In this document: piece by piece, positions 23,978 through 32,870 of the stretch | Layout: every line of letters starts with the position of its first letter | Position numbering within the stretch: the stretch's first letter is position 1 | NCBI RefSeq assembly: GCF_021117295.1 | Contig: NZ_CP088247.1 | Coordinates: forward strand, 3,363,001-3,427,000 | Direction of reading: 5' to 3' | DNA from: Methylorubrum sp. B1-46 | Lineage (GTDB): Bacteria; Pseudomonadota; Alphaproteobacteria; Rhizobiales; Beijerinckiaceae | Length of the DNA: 64,000 bases | The notes under the pieces: generated by a model | Seen by the model: only the letters and a program-made list of their open reading frames with translations | What the model was told of the DNA's origin: nothing | The model's database searches: none | Translations under genes and position numbers: made by a program

Positions 23978-24955
23978 TCAGAAATGGCTGAACGAGGTGC
24001 GCGCGAAGTCCAAGGCTCGGCCCGTCCCGTCGAGGAAGCACGGCGCATCCTCCCCGGCCTCGACCGTGCCGATCGCGGCAGCCGGAACGCCGGCCTCGCG
24101 CGCTTCGGCGAGAAAGGCGGACAGCTCGTCCGGCGCCACCGCGCAGAGGATCTCGTAATCGTCGCCGCCGGTCAGCGCCGTGGCGAGCCGGCTTGGCGCG
24201 CGGGCGATGGCCGCCACTGCGGCGGGCGAAAGCGGCACCGCCGGGACATCGATCCGCGCGGTCAGGCCTGTGCCGGCGAGCATTTTTCGCAGGTCGCCCG
24301 CGAGCCCGTCCGACACATCCATGGCCGCGCGGGCATGGCGGCGAAGGGCAGGAACCAGGGCCAGCCGCGGGCGCGGGTGAAGATAGCTGTCGAGCAGAGC
24401 GTCGCGGTGGGATGCCTCCAGCGCGGGATCGGGCGCGAGCCGCAGGGCGAGGCCGAGGGCCGCGTCGCCGATGCTGCCGCTGACGCAGAGCCGGTCGCCG
24501 GCCTGCGCCGCCTGACGCCGCAGGATCGTGCCCGACGGCACCTCGCCAAGGGCAGTGACGCCGATGAGCGCCGGGCCGCCGGAGCGGACCGTATCGCCGC
24601 CGAGAAGCGGGCAGCCATGGGCACGGCTCGCGGCACCGAGCCCTTCAGTGAAGGCGGCGAGCCACGCCTCGGTCCAGTCGTCCGGCAGGGCCAGCGTCAG
24701 AAGAAAGCCGCGGGGATGGGCGCCCTTGGCGGCGAGATCCGAGAGGTTCACGCCGAGCGCCTTTACGGCGATCGAGCCGGGCGGATCGTCGGGGAAGTAA
24801 TGTACCCCGGCGACGACGGCGTCGGCGGTCACCACGAGGTCGTGGCCGGGCGTCGGCGTCAGGCTGGCGGCGTCGTCGCGCAGGCCCTCGGCGCCGGGGC
24901 CGGCGAGCGGCGCGAAGTAACGCGCGATCAGCGCCTCCTCGCCCGCGCGCGCCAT
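23978..24955 (-). CDS. thiL: Thiamine-monophosphate kinase
   Basis: 325 residues from the ATG at 24955. It uses ATP to phosphorylate thiamine monophosphate to thiamine pyrophosphate. Motifs: GLRDDAASL near the N-terminus (Mg/ATP Asp pair), VVTADAVVAGVHYFPDD, LGVNLSDLAAKGAHPRGFLLTL, AAMDVSDGLAGDLRKML and LTGGDDYEILCAV, all hallmarks of the PurM/ThiL ATP-binding fold. It is the last gene of the ribH-nusB-thiL cluster, 7 nt after nusB, a conserved arrangement. Confidence 0.96.
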   Translation of the reverse strand: MARAGEEALIARYFAPLAGPGAEGLRDDAASLTPTPGHDLVVTADAVVAGVHYFPDDPPGSIAVKALGVNLSDLAAKGAHPRGFLLTLALPDDWTEAWLAAFTEGLGAASRAHGCPLLGGDTVRSGGPALIGVTALGEVPSGTILRRQAAQAGDRLCVSGSIGDAALGLALRLAPDPALEASHRDALLDSYLHPRPRLALVPALRRHARAAMDVSDGLAGDLRKMLAGTGLTARIDVPAVPLSPAAVAAIARAPSRLATALTGGDDYEILCAVAPDELSAFLAEAREAGVPAAAIGTVEAGEDAPCFLDGTGRALDFARTSFSHF

Positions 24956-24962
24956 CCCCGCC

Positions 24963-25493
24963 TCAGGCCTTCTTCGGCGCCTGGCCGGGGGCGGCCGGGA
25001 TGCCGAACTCGGTGGAGCGCACCTCGCGGCCGACCCGGTCGAGCACGGCGTTGACCATGCCCGGCTCGTCGCCGCCGTAGAAGCTGTGGGCGACGTCGAC
25101 ATACTGCGAGATCGCGGCCCGGGCCGGCACGTCGCGGCGGAACATCAGTTCGTAGGCGCCCGCCCGCAGGATCGCGCGCAGCACCACTTCGAGCCGGCGC
25201 AGGGGCCAGCCCTTGGCGAGCGCCGCGTCGAGCTTCGGATCGATGGCGCGCTGCTCCTCCACGGCGCCGCGCAGAACGTCGCGGAAGAAGGCGGTCTCGG
25301 CCGGGGGATGGACGACGCCGTCGATCTCCTGGCCGATCCAGAAGGTCTCGAACTCAGCGAGCGCGTCGATCACGCCCTTGTCCGAGATCTCCATCTCGTA
25401 GAGCGCCTGCACCACGGCGAGGCGGGCACCGGTTCGGGTATTCGGTTTCGACGAGGCCGGCGTCTGGGCCGGCGGCGCGGCGGGTTCTGTCAT
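24963..25493 (-). CDS. nusB: Transcription antitermination factor NusB
   Basis: 176 residues with a Pro/Ala/Thr-rich N-terminal tail (first 20). The helical NusB fold begins at [15 protein letters not shown], with later [16 protein letters not shown] and [34 protein letters not shown] (quoted in parts), the conserved C-terminal half that contacts boxA RNA and NusE/S10. The ATG overlaps the ribH stop by 4 nt (ATGA), indicating translational coupling. Confidence 0.96.
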   Translation of the reverse strand: MTEPAAPPAQTPASSKPNTRTGARLAVVQALYEMEISDKGVIDALAEFETFWIGQEIDGVVHPPAETAFFRDVLRGAVEEQRAIDPKLDAALAKGWPLRRLEVVLRAILRAGAYELMFRRDVPARAAISQYVDVAHSFYGGDEPGMVNAVLDRVGREVRSTEFGIPAAPGQAPKKA

Positions 25494-25999
25494 CGAGCGG
25501 GTTCCAGATTGGCGGCGCGCTTGATGGCGAGGAGGCTCAGCGCCGCCTCCGCCGCGCCGCCGCCCTTGTTCATCTCGGAGACCCGGGCACGGGCGAGCGC
25601 CTGCTCCATGGTCTCGACGGTGAGGATGCCGTTGCCGAGCGGCAGATGCTCGGACACGGAGAGGTCCATCAGCGCGCGGGCGCTCTCGCCGGCGACGATG
25701 TCGTAATGCCCCGTCTCGCCGCGGATGACGCAGCCGAGCGCCACAGCCGCATCATAGGGACCGCCGGCCTTGCGCCCGGCTTCCATCAGGATGGCGATGG
25801 CCGCGGGGATTTCGAGGGCGCCGGGCACCGTGAAGATCCGCGCCTCGGCGCCGACCGCCTCGATCGCGGCGCGGGCGCCCGCCAGCAGCTCGTCGGCAAT
25901 GTCGTCGTAGTAGCGTGCCTCCACCACCAGCACGCGGGTGCCGGCGAGGCTCTCGAGGATGCTTGTGGGCGCGTCCGCGTCCCGGCGTTGGGAGACCAT
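25490..25999 (-). CDS. ribH: 6,7-dimethyl-8-ribityllumazine synthase
   Basis: 169 residues. It condenses 5-amino-6-ribitylaminouracil with dihydroxybutanone phosphate. Signature segments: [11 protein letters not shown] (substrate phosphate and Glu region), [15 protein letters not shown] with the catalytic His at the end, and [17 protein letters not shown]. It opens the ribH-nusB-thiL cluster. Upstream, where ribE would be expected in related genomes, there is instead an oppositely oriented two-gene insertion. No FMN riboswitch consensus was visible before it. Confidence 0.96.
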   Translation of the reverse strand: MVSQRRDADAPTSILESLAGTRVLVVEARYYDDIADELLAGARAAIEAVGAEARIFTVPGALEIPAAIAILMEAGRKAGGPYDAAVALGCVIRGETGHYDIVAGESARALMDLSVSEHLPLGNGILTVETMEQALARARVSEMNKGGGAAEAALSLLAIKRAANLEPAR

Positions 26000-26332
26000 G
26001 CGTGTGACGTTCCGGGGTGCGTTCGCGGAAGTTCGGGGCGGGCCGGAGGGTTAGCGCAAGTGCTGCGGGCTCTACAAGCGGCACGGGACGCAAGGCCGCG
26101 CGCGGCCGCGATGCAGTCCAGGCCAGCGACGCGCCGTCGCGGCCCCGGCGGGCCCTCGCTTTTCAGTTGAGCCGGAGACGTTCGATCAACCCAATCCGCT
26201 CGAAGGGGCGTCGCCATGACCTGCGATGCTCGGCGATTAACCCGTCCGAAGTCGATGCCGGCGATAGACTATCGAATACAAATTGCGGGCGCTCGAACAA
26301 GGGGCTCGCACTGGAGACGGGGGTTATCCAGC
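26000..26332. promoter_or_regulatory. Divergent region between ribH and the HAD-UbiA gene
   Basis: 333 nt. The ribH side is GC-rich; 26200-26310 is visibly A/T-richer, as expected for the HAD-UbiA promoter. The frame of the HAD-UbiA gene is open from 26216, but that part has no family-like sequence. No riboswitch was recognised. Confidence 0.4.
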
Positions 26333-27877
26333 ATGGCGACGGCGCGCGCGCGGAGGGACGGAACGGCCACGGCGCCGGCCGAGGCGGCGCCGCGGGTGGT
26401 GCCGCTGGTGATCGATCTCGACGGCACGCTGCTGCGCACGGATCTTCTCCTGGAAGGCATCATCACGCTGCTACGGCGCAACCCGCTGATGCTGCTCCTG
26501 ATGCTGCTGTGGCTGCCGCGGGGCCGGGCCTTCTTCAAGCGCCGCATCGCGGAGAGCGCCGGGCTCGACGTCGCGACCCTGCCGGCCAACGAGGCGCTGC
26601 TCGCCCATATCGAGGCGCGGAAGGCGGCGGGGCAGGCGATCGTGCTCGCCACCGCCGCCGACGAGCTGATGGCCCTGCGGGCGCTCAGGCGCTTTCCCGT
26701 CTTCGATCGGGTGGTGGCGAGCGACGGCGTACGGAACCTCAAAGGCGCGGCGAAGGCGGCCCAGCTTCAGGCGCTCTATCCGCAGGGCTTCGACTATGCC
26801 GGCGACTGTGCTGCCGACCTGCCCGTCTGGGCCGCGGCGCGCCGGGTGATCGTGGTGGGAGCCTCCCCCGCCGTGCTCCGTGCGGCCCACCGGCTCGGCA
26901 AGCCGGTCGAGGTGTTTCCCGCAGCCTCGCGTTCCCACACGCTCCTCAAGGCCCTGCGTCCGCATCAATGGGCTAAGAACGCCCTGGTCTTCCTGCCGCT
27001 CGTGCTCGGTGGCCGGGCCGGCGAGGCGGAGGCCTGGGCGAGCGCGGGTCTGGCCTTCCTCGCCCTCGGGCTCGTCGCCTCGGCGAGCTACCTGATGAAC
27101 GACCTCCTCGATCTCTCCCACGACCGGGCCCACTGGTCGAAGCGCGAGCGCCCCCTGGCGAGCGGCCGGCTTCCCATCGCCACCGGTCTGGCGGCGCTCG
27201 TCCTCGGGCTCGGGGGCGGGTTGGCGGTCGCGGCCCTCGCCGGAGCGGCGGTGCTCGCCGGCGTGCTCGCCTATCTCGCCCTGACACTGGCCTATTCCAC
27301 CTGGCTCAAGCGGGTGCCGATGCTCGACGCGCTGACGCTCGGGTGCCTGTTCTCGCTGCGCATCGCCATCGGCGTCGCCGCGGTCGCGGTGGCGTGGTCG
27401 CCCTGGCTTCTCACCTTCTCGATGTTCCTGTTCACCTCGCTGTCCTTCGCCAAGCGGTACACGGAGCTGCGCGGCGCCGCGCGGCGCGGCCAATCGGGCA
27501 CCATCGCCGGGCGCGGTTATCAGCCGGCGGACGAGGCGGTGGTGCTCGCCTTCGGCGTCGCCTCCGGCCTGTCCAGCGTCGTCATCTTCATCCTCTATCT
27601 CGCCAACGAGGCGTTCCACCATGCCGCGCTCGCCGCGCCGCTGGCCCTGTGGAGCTTCCCGCTGATCCTCGTCCTGTTCATGGGCCGGGTCTGGCTGCTG
27701 GCGGGCCGCGACGCGCTCCACGACGATCCGGTCGCCTTTGCGATCAAGGATCGCCCGAGCCTCGCGCTCGCAGGGATCGCCGGCCTCGCCTTCGCCGCCG
27801 CCGCCTTCGGCCTGCCCCACAGCCTCTTTCCGCAGGGACTCGAATCGTCATGGGTCATGAGGTCGTCCGTTTCCTGA
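26333..27877 (+). CDS. HAD-UbiA fusion, decaprenyl-phosphate phosphoribosyltransferase-like
   Basis: 514 residues from the ATG at 26333. Residues about 22-200 form a HAD phosphatase domain: motif I PLVIDLDGTLLRTD (D28, D30), a Lys in NLKGAAK and motif IV YAGDCAADLPVW. Residues about 205-514 form a UbiA-type membrane transferase with 8-9 helices. The stretch LKALRPHQWAKNALVFLP and the Mg-binding motif NDLLDLSHDRAHWSKRERPL with ASG resemble decaprenyl-phosphate 5-phosphoribosyltransferases (mycobacterial Rv3806c) more than UbiA/MenA. A plausible job is to transfer phosphoribose to a polyprenyl phosphate and remove the 5-phosphate in one protein; the phosphatase step is inference. It overlaps the GtrA-family gene by 28 nt. 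Confidence 0.85.
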   Translation: MATARARRDGTATAPAEAAPRVVPLVIDLDGTLLRTDLLLEGIITLLRRNPLMLLLMLLWLPRGRAFFKRRIAESAGLDVATLPANEALLAHIEARKAAGQAIVLATAADELMALRALRRFPVFDRVVASDGVRNLKGAAKAAQLQALYPQGFDYAGDCAADLPVWAAARRVIVVGASPAVLRAAHRLGKPVEVFPAASRSHTLLKALRPHQWAKNALVFLPLVLGGRAGEAEAWASAGLAFLALGLVASASYLMNDLLDLSHDRAHWSKRERPLASGRLPIATGLAALVLGLGGGLAVAALAGAAVLAGVLAYLALTLAYSTWLKRVPMLDALTLGCLFSLRIAIGVAAVAVAWSPWLLTFSMFLFTSLSFAKRYTELRGAARRGQSGTIAGRGYQPADEAVVLAFGVASGLSSVVIFILYLANEAFHHAALAAPLALWSFPLILVLFMGRVWLLAGRDALHDDPVAFAIKDRPSLALAGIAGLAFAAAAFGLPHSLFPQGLESSWVMRSSVS

Positions 27878-28272
27878 TCGCCGGCGGCACGGCGACGGCG
27901 ATCAACTGGCTCGCGCGGATTCCGCTCTCACTCGTCATGCCGTTCGAGGCGGCCCTGCTCGCCGCCTACGGCCTCGGCATGGTCGCCTCGTTCTGGCTCT
28001 ACCGAGCCTTCGTGTTCCGGGTGGCGCGGGGATCGCTGCGTGGGCAGGTGTTCCTGTTCCTCGTGGTCAACGCCGTCGGCGCGGGCGTGGTGCTCGCGGT
28101 CAGCACGGCCCTGCTCGACAGCCTGACCGCGCTGCTGCCGGATCTCGCACGATCGATCGCCGAGGCGCTCGCCCACGGCGTCGGCATCGCTTCGGGCGCC
28201 GCAGCGAACTATCTCGGCCACCGGCTCCTCACCTTTGCCCCCGGCGCGCGGCCCGCGCCCCAGGGTCCGTAG
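27850..28272 (+). CDS. GtrA-family membrane protein
   Basis: 140 residues, ATG at 27850 inside the 3' end of the HAD-UbiA gene. Four hydrophobic helices: VVRFLIAGGTATAINWLARI, ALLAAYGLGMVASFWLYRAFVF, VFLFLVVNAVGAGVVLAVS and a last one ending GIASGAAANYLGHRLLTF. The FxxxGxxxxxxN start and the NYLGHRLLTF end are the GtrA signatures. GtrA proteins are linked to polyprenyl-linked sugar movement; mycobacterial Rv3789 belongs to this family and acts in the decaprenyl-phospho-arabinose pathway. The overlap with the HAD-UbiA gene suggests a shared pathway. Confidence 0.88.
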   Translation: MGHEVVRFLIAGGTATAINWLARIPLSLVMPFEAALLAAYGLGMVASFWLYRAFVFRVARGSLRGQVFLFLVVNAVGAGVVLAVSTALLDSLTALLPDLARSIAEALAHGVGIASGAAANYLGHRLLTFAPGARPAPQGP

Positions 28273-28388
28273 TTCAGAGCCTGTAGGCCCAAAGCAGCGT
28301 TACCACGGCGAGACAACCGTGGCCGCAGCCACGATCCCGACTGCCGGCTACGACGGCAAGGAGCGCGGACACGTCACGCGGATCGGTC

Positions 28389-29027
28389 TCACCCCTGCAA
28401 TAGGCCGCGCGTCTCGGCGAGGCGCGCGGCGTAGCGCGCCAGGAGATCGATTTCGAGATTGATCCGGTCGCCCGCGCGGCGCTCCTCCCAGGTCGTGACC
28501 GAGAGGCTGTGCGGGATCAGCAGCACCGAGAAGTCGCTGCCTGAGACCGCGTTGACGGTGAGCGAGGTGCCGTCGAGGCAGATCGATCCCTTCTCAGCGA
28601 TGAAGCCGGCGAGCGCTTCCGGTGCCCGCAGGGTGAAGCGCTCGCTTGCCCCCCACGGATTGTCCTCCCCGGTCACGGTCTCGCGGGCGATGATCTCGGC
28701 GATTCCGTCGACATGGCCGGTGACGAGATGGCCGCCGAGTTCGTCGCCGAGCTTGAGCGAGCGCTCGAGATTGATCCGTGTGCCCTCACGCCAAGAGCCG
28801 ACCGTAGTGCGGGCCAAGGTCTCGGCGGCGGCATCGACCGAGAAGCGGCAGCCCGTCCCGTGCGGCTCGACCGCGACAGCGGTGAGGCAGGGGCCGGAGC
28901 AGGCGATCGAGGCGCCGAGCGCGATGCCGGCGGGATCGTAGGCGCTCTCGATGACGATCCGGCGCAGGCGTTCGGCCCCCTCCACCGAGACGACGCGGCC
29001 GACATCGGTGACGAGCCCGGTGAACAT
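28389..29027 (-). CDS. ribE: Riboflavin synthase, alpha chain
   Basis: 212 residues from the ATG at 29027 (MFTGLVTDVGRV), the invariant family start. Two internally related lumazine-binding domains: the first with GASIACSGPCLTAVAV (about 40-55), the second with GSICLDGTSLTVNAVSG (about 135-150). It dismutates two dimethylribityllumazines into riboflavin and aminoribityl-uracil. It sits 1 nt after ribD. In many alphaproteobacteria ribH follows directly; here the HAD-UbiA/GtrA pair intervenes. Confidence 0.96.
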   Translation of the reverse strand: MFTGLVTDVGRVVSVEGAERLRRIVIESAYDPAGIALGASIACSGPCLTAVAVEPHGTGCRFSVDAAAETLARTTVGSWREGTRINLERSLKLGDELGGHLVTGHVDGIAEIIARETVTGEDNPWGASERFTLRAPEALAGFIAEKGSICLDGTSLTVNAVSGSDFSVLLIPHSLSVTTWEERRAGDRINLEIDLLARYAARLAETRGLLQG

Positions 29028-29028
29028 G

Positions 29029-30144
29029 TCAGATCCTCTCGTAGGTGACCGCCGTGTCGGGACCGTAGGCCCATCGCTCGACCTCGGCGAAGGCGCCATC
29101 GGACAACCGGCGAGCGAGGTTGGCTCCGAGCGCCGGCAGGCCGCCGGCCTCGCCCAGCGTGACGGGGCCGGTGATCAGCGTGCAGGCGTCGATGAGATCG
29201 TGCGTGGCGAGCGCATCGGCAAGCGCCGGGCCGCCCTCGCTGCAGATCCGCGTCAGGCCGCGCTCCGCGAGAAGGACCAGCGCGGCGGTCAGATCGATGC
29301 GTCCCCTTGCATCGGTGGGGACGAAGGCCAGCTCGACGCCGAAGGAGGTGAGCATCCGCCGGGCATGGGCCGGAGCACCGCGCCCGGTCAGGACCAGCGT
29401 CGGCAGGTCGCGGGCGCCGCGCACAAGATGGCTCGCGGGATTGAGACGCAGTGTCGAGTCGAGGACGATCCGCAGCGGTGAGCGCTCGGCCAGCCCCGGC
29501 AGCCGCACGGTCAGCGACGGGTCGTCGGCGCGCGCCGTACCAATGCCGACCATGATCGCGTCGGCATGCGCCCGCCACAGATGCACCGCTCCGTCGGCGA
29601 TCGGGCCGGTGATCTTCAGACGCTCGCCGGTCGAGGGCGCGGCGAAGCCGTCGCAGGTGCGGGCAAGCTTGAGGTGCAGGCTCGGGCGACCGCGCGTGAC
29701 GCGGGAGAAGTGGCCGCGGTGATCGCGAACGGCCTCCTCGCGCATGAGGCCGGTCTCGACCGTGATCCCGGCGGCGCGCAAGCCCGCATGGCCGCGCCCG
29801 GCCACCCGCGGATCGGGATCCTCGACGGCGGTGACCACCCGGGCGATTCCGGCGGCAATCGTCGCGTCGGTGCAGGGCGGCGTGCGGCCGTGATGCGAGC
29901 AGGGCTCCAAGGTGACGTAGAGCGTGGCGCCGCGGGCCGCCGCGCCGGCCATGGCGAGCGCCAGCGGCTCCGCGTGCGGGCGCCCGCCCGGTGCGGTCAC
30001 CGCCTGCCCGACGATGCGGCCATCGGCGACCACGACGGCGCCGACGCTGGGATTCGGCCACGTCCGGCCGAGATTGCGCCGCCCCAGCGCCAGGGCGAGG
30101 CGCATGGCGCGCCGATCGAGAGCTTGCTGTTGGCAGGCGTCCAC
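29029..30144 (-). CDS. ribD: Bifunctional riboflavin deaminase/reductase
   Basis: 371 residues. The N-terminal deaminase domain has the zinc site GGRPHAEPLAL (His and catalytic Glu) and LEPCSHHGRTPPC (two Cys ligands). The C-terminal reductase domain starts at about residue 150 with SLHLKLARTCDGF and has IMVGIGTARADDPSLTVR and a substrate-binding GGPALADA. It catalyses steps two and three of riboflavin synthesis. It lies between nrdR and ribE with short gaps on both sides. Confidence 0.96.
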   Translation of the reverse strand: MDACQQQALDRRAMRLALALGRRNLGRTWPNPSVGAVVVADGRIVGQAVTAPGGRPHAEPLALAMAGAAARGATLYVTLEPCSHHGRTPPCTDATIAAGIARVVTAVEDPDPRVAGRGHAGLRAAGITVETGLMREEAVRDHRGHFSRVTRGRPSLHLKLARTCDGFAAPSTGERLKITGPIADGAVHLWRAHADAIMVGIGTARADDPSLTVRLPGLAERSPLRIVLDSTLRLNPASHLVRGARDLPTLVLTGRGAPAHARRMLTSFGVELAFVPTDARGRIDLTAALVLLAERGLTRICSEGGPALADALATHDLIDACTLITGPVTLGEAGGLPALGANLARRLSDGAFAEVERWAYGPDTAVTYERI

Positions 30145-30155
30145 GGCTCGCCCCG

Positions 30156-30713
30156 TTACGCGGATTTTCGGGGAGGCCGGCGGCGGCGCGGGGCGGCCGT
30201 CTCCGCGTCGGGCTGCACGGGCACCGCCGGCGCGTCCTCGGACACCGCAGCCTCACCCTCCAGCCGGCCACCGAGCGTCCCGAGCAGATCCTGAAAATCC
30301 TGCGCCTCGCGGAAATTCTTGTAGACCGAGGCGAACCGGACATAGGCGACGTCGTCGAGCCCCTTCAGGCCCTCCATGACGGCCTCGCCGATGGCCTCGC
30401 TGGTGACCTCGCCCTCGCCGCCGCTCTCCAGGCGCCGGGTGATGCCGCTGACGAGGCGCTCCACCCGCTCGGGATCAACCGTGCGCTTGCGCAGGGCGAC
30501 ATCGATCGAGCGCTGCAGCTTGTCGCGGTCGAAGGGCACGCGCTTGCCCGAGCGCTTGAGCACGGTGAGTTCGCGCAACTGCACCCGCTCGAAGGTCGTG
30601 AAGCGTCCGCCGCAATCCGGGCAGACGCGGCGGCGGCGGATCGCCGAGGAATCCTCGCTCGGCCGCGAATCCTTCACCTGCGTGTCGGGACCTCCGCAGA
30701 ACGGACACCGCAT
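30156..30713 (-). CDS. nrdR: Transcriptional repressor NrdR
   Basis: 185 residues, longer than the usual 150-160 because of an Ala/Pro/Glu-rich C-terminal tail ending [10 protein letters not shown]. The N-terminal zinc ribbon MRCPFCGG ... [12 protein letters not shown] and the ATP-cone domain ([19 protein letters not shown]) define NrdR, which represses ribonucleotide reductase genes according to ATP/dATP. The start is immediately followed by CPFCGG as in all members. The position upstream of ribD is conserved in alphaproteobacteria. Confidence 0.96.
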   Translation of the reverse strand: MRCPFCGGPDTQVKDSRPSEDSSAIRRRRVCPDCGGRFTTFERVQLRELTVLKRSGKRVPFDRDKLQRSIDVALRKRTVDPERVERLVSGITRRLESGGEGEVTSEAIGEAVMEGLKGLDDVAYVRFASVYKNFREAQDFQDLLGTLGGRLEGEAAVSEDAPAVPVQPDAETAAPRRRRPPRKSA

Positions 30714-30776
30714 CGCGCGCTCACCACCTCATCCCGGACGCTCTCAAAAGCCGGCCCTCTCTGCCCCACCCGCCGC

Positions 30777-31337
30777 TCAATTGCCAGAACCGGGCTCGGT
30801 GGGTTCGGTGGGATCGGGGGCAGTCGTCACCACCCGCGCTTCCGGTTCGGCACGGAAGAGGGCGTGGAGCGCCGACGCCGTCGGCCCGGCCGCCACATCG
30901 GCCAGGGTGAGCCGGTCGAGTTCGAGGAAGAAGGCCTGCTCCGCCGCGTCGAAGGCCCATTTGAGCCGGCAGCGGCCGATGAGCGGGCAGGGGTCACGCC
31001 GGCAATCGACCACCGTGCCGACGCCTTCCAGGTCCGCCACGAGCCGGCCGAGCCGGATCTCTCGCGGGTCGCGGGCGAGGCGCACGCCGCCGGAGCGGCC
31101 CTGCCGCGCCTCGACGACGCCGGACCGGACCAGGGCTTGGGCGATCTTCTGGAGGTGATGCACCGAGATGCCGAAGCGCTGCGCGACGGTCGGAGTCGCA
31201 ATCCAGGCGCCCGGTTGGGTCAGCGTCAGGTGCATCAGCAGACGCAGGCCGTAATCGGTGTGAAGCGAGAGATGCAGGGTCGCCCTCCCGAGCGGAACAG
31301 CACAACCTTCAGATGAAGGCGCGCTCGACTGCATCAT
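30777..31337 (-). CDS. Rrf2-family Fe-S transcriptional regulator (NsrR-like)
   Basis: 186 residues from the ATG at 31337; 31334 and a downstream GTG are alternatives. Winged-helix DNA-binding domain HLSLHTDYGLRLLMHLTL with wing RQGRSGGVRLAR. The putative cluster ligands are Cys in VDCRRDPCPLIGRC, spaced C-x4-C-x5-C as in NsrR, the nitric-oxide-sensing repressor with a 4Fe-4S or 2Fe-2S cluster. The C-terminal 25 residues are an acidic/Pro-rich tail. It lies between glyA and nrdR, an unusual place. A perfect 8-bp palindrome GTGTACAC is at 31355-31362, just upstream of the start. NO sensing is inference. Confidence 0.85.
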   Translation of the reverse strand: MMQSSAPSSEGCAVPLGRATLHLSLHTDYGLRLLMHLTLTQPGAWIATPTVAQRFGISVHHLQKIAQALVRSGVVEARQGRSGGVRLARDPREIRLGRLVADLEGVGTVVDCRRDPCPLIGRCRLKWAFDAAEQAFFLELDRLTLADVAAGPTASALHALFRAEPEARVVTTAPDPTEPTEPGSGN

Positions 31338-31417
31338 CCCAAGGATCGAATGACGTGTACACTCCTTGGAAAAACAAACCTTGCGTAGATTAACTCTGAG
31401 GTTGCTCGCAAACGGCA

Positions 31418-31469
31418 GCAGCCGCGGATCGGCAGATCCGCGGCTGCATGGTCCGGCTTGAGGCCGGAC
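31418..31469. terminator. Tandem hairpins downstream of glyA
   Basis: A perfect 13-bp stem (31418-31430/31435-31447) with a 4-nt loop is followed on the plus strand by a 7-bp stem (31451-31457/31463-31469). Lying after glyA and before the regulator on the minus strand, they should separate the two transcripts. Confidence 0.65.
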
Positions 31470-31565
31470 ACATCTCGATAAGGTTGAGCGCCTCTCACAG
31501 AACGCCCGCCGCACGTTCCTCGCCGGAGCGAGAAGGTCGGGAGCCGGGCGTTCCGTGGGGTGCTC

Positions 31566-32870
31566 TTAGCTGTAGATCGGGAAGCGATCGGTCAGCGCGT
31601 GGACCTTCTCCTTCACCGCGGCCTCGACCGCGGAATCGCCGCCCTCGCCCTTCTCGGCGAGGCCATCGAGCACCTCGACGATGAGCGAACCGACCTGCTT
31701 GAACTCTGCGACGCCGAAGCCGCGGGTCGTGCTGGCGGGGGTGCCGAGGCGGATGCCGGAGGTGATGGTCGGCTTCTGCGGGTCGAACGGCACGCCGTTC
31801 TTGTTGCAGGTGATGTCGGCCCGCGACAGCGCCGCCTCGGCCGCCTTGCCGGTCAGGCCCTTCTTCTGAAGGTCGACCAGCATCAGGTGGTTGTCGGTGC
31901 CGCCAGAGGTGATGTCGTAGCCGCCAGAGATAATGGTGTCGGCCAGCGCTCGCGCGTTGTCGATCACCTGCTTGGCGTAGATCTTGAACTCGGGCTTCAG
32001 CGCCTCGCCGAAGGCCACCGCCTTCGCGGCGATGACGTGCATCAACGGACCGCCCTGGAGGCCGGGGAAGATCGCCGAGTTGAACTTCTTGGCCAGCGCC
32101 TCGTCGTTCGTCAGGATCATGCCGCCGCGCGGGCCACGCAGGGTCTTGTGGGTCGTCGTGGTGGCCACATGCGCGTGCGGGAACGGCGAGGGATGCAAGC
32201 CCGCGGCGACGAGGCCGGCGAAGTGGGCCATGTCCACGAAGAAGTAGGCGCCGACCGAATCGGCGATCTCACGGAACTTCGCAAAGTCCCAGTGACGCGG
32301 GTAGCCCGAGCCGCCGGCGATGATCACCTTCGGCTTGTGCTCCTGGGCGAGGCGCTCGACCTGCTCCATGTCGATGCGCTGGTCCTCACGGCGCACGGTG
32401 TAGGAGACCGGCTTGAACCACTTGCCCGAGACGTTCGGCGGCGCGCCGTGGGTGAGGTGGCCACCCGCGGCGAGGTCGAGGCCGAGGAAGGTGTCGCCGG
32501 GCTGCATCAGGGCCATGAACACGCCCTGGTTCGCCTGGGAGCCGGAATTCGGCTGCACGTTGGCGAAGCCGCAGCCGAACAGGCGCTTGGCGCGGTCGAT
32601 GGCCAGCTCCTCGGCGATATCGACGAACTGACAGCCGCCATAGTAGCGCCGGCCGGGATAGCCCTCGGCGTACTTGTTCGTCAGCACGGAGCCCTGGGCC
32701 TCGAGCACGGCGCGCGAGACGATGTTCTCGGAGGCGATCAGCTCGATCTCATGCTGCTGCCGACCGAGTTCCTGCGAGATGGCCTTTGCGATCTCGGGAT
32801 CGGTCTCGGCAAGATGAGCCGAGAAGAAGGTGTCGAGGGCGGTGGTGTCGGACGCAGTTCCGGCGCTCAT
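31566..32870 (-). CDS. glyA: Serine hydroxymethyltransferase
   Basis: 434 residues. A PLP enzyme interconverting serine + THF with glycine + methylene-THF; in serine-cycle methylotrophs it carries central C1 assimilation flux. Motifs: [20 protein letters not shown] near the N-terminus, [27 protein letters not shown] and the PLP-lysine site [16 protein letters not shown]. The C-terminal domain ends LTDRFPIYS. The ATG has an AGAGG site. It normally heads a glyA-nrdR-rib operon; here two hairpins and an Rrf2 gene separate it from nrdR. Confidence 0.97.
   Translation of the reverse strand: MSAGTASDTTALDTFFSAHLAETDPEIAKAISQELGRQQHEIELIASENIVSRAVLEAQGSVLTNKYAEGYPGRRYYGGCQFVDIAEELAIDRAKRLFGCGFANVQPNSGSQANQGVFMALMQPGDTFLGLDLAAGGHLTHGAPPNVSGKWFKPVSYTVRREDQRIDMEQVERLAQEHKPKVIIAGGSGYPRHWDFAKFREIADSVGAYFFVDMAHFAGLVAAGLHPSPFPHAHVATTTTHKTLRGPRGGMILTNDEALAKKFNSAIFPGLQGGPLMHVIAAKAVAFGEALKPEFKIYAKQVIDNARALADTIISGGYDITSGGTDNHLMLVDLQKKGLTGKAAEAALSRADITCNKNGVPFDPQKPTITSGIRLGTPASTTRGFGVAEFKQVGSLIVEVLDGLAEKGEGGDSAVEAAVKEKVHALTDRFPIYS

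Noticed and set aside
26000..26170. Possible FMN riboswitch upstream of ribH
   Set aside because: No match to the conserved AGGGTGAA...GGCGGT pattern.
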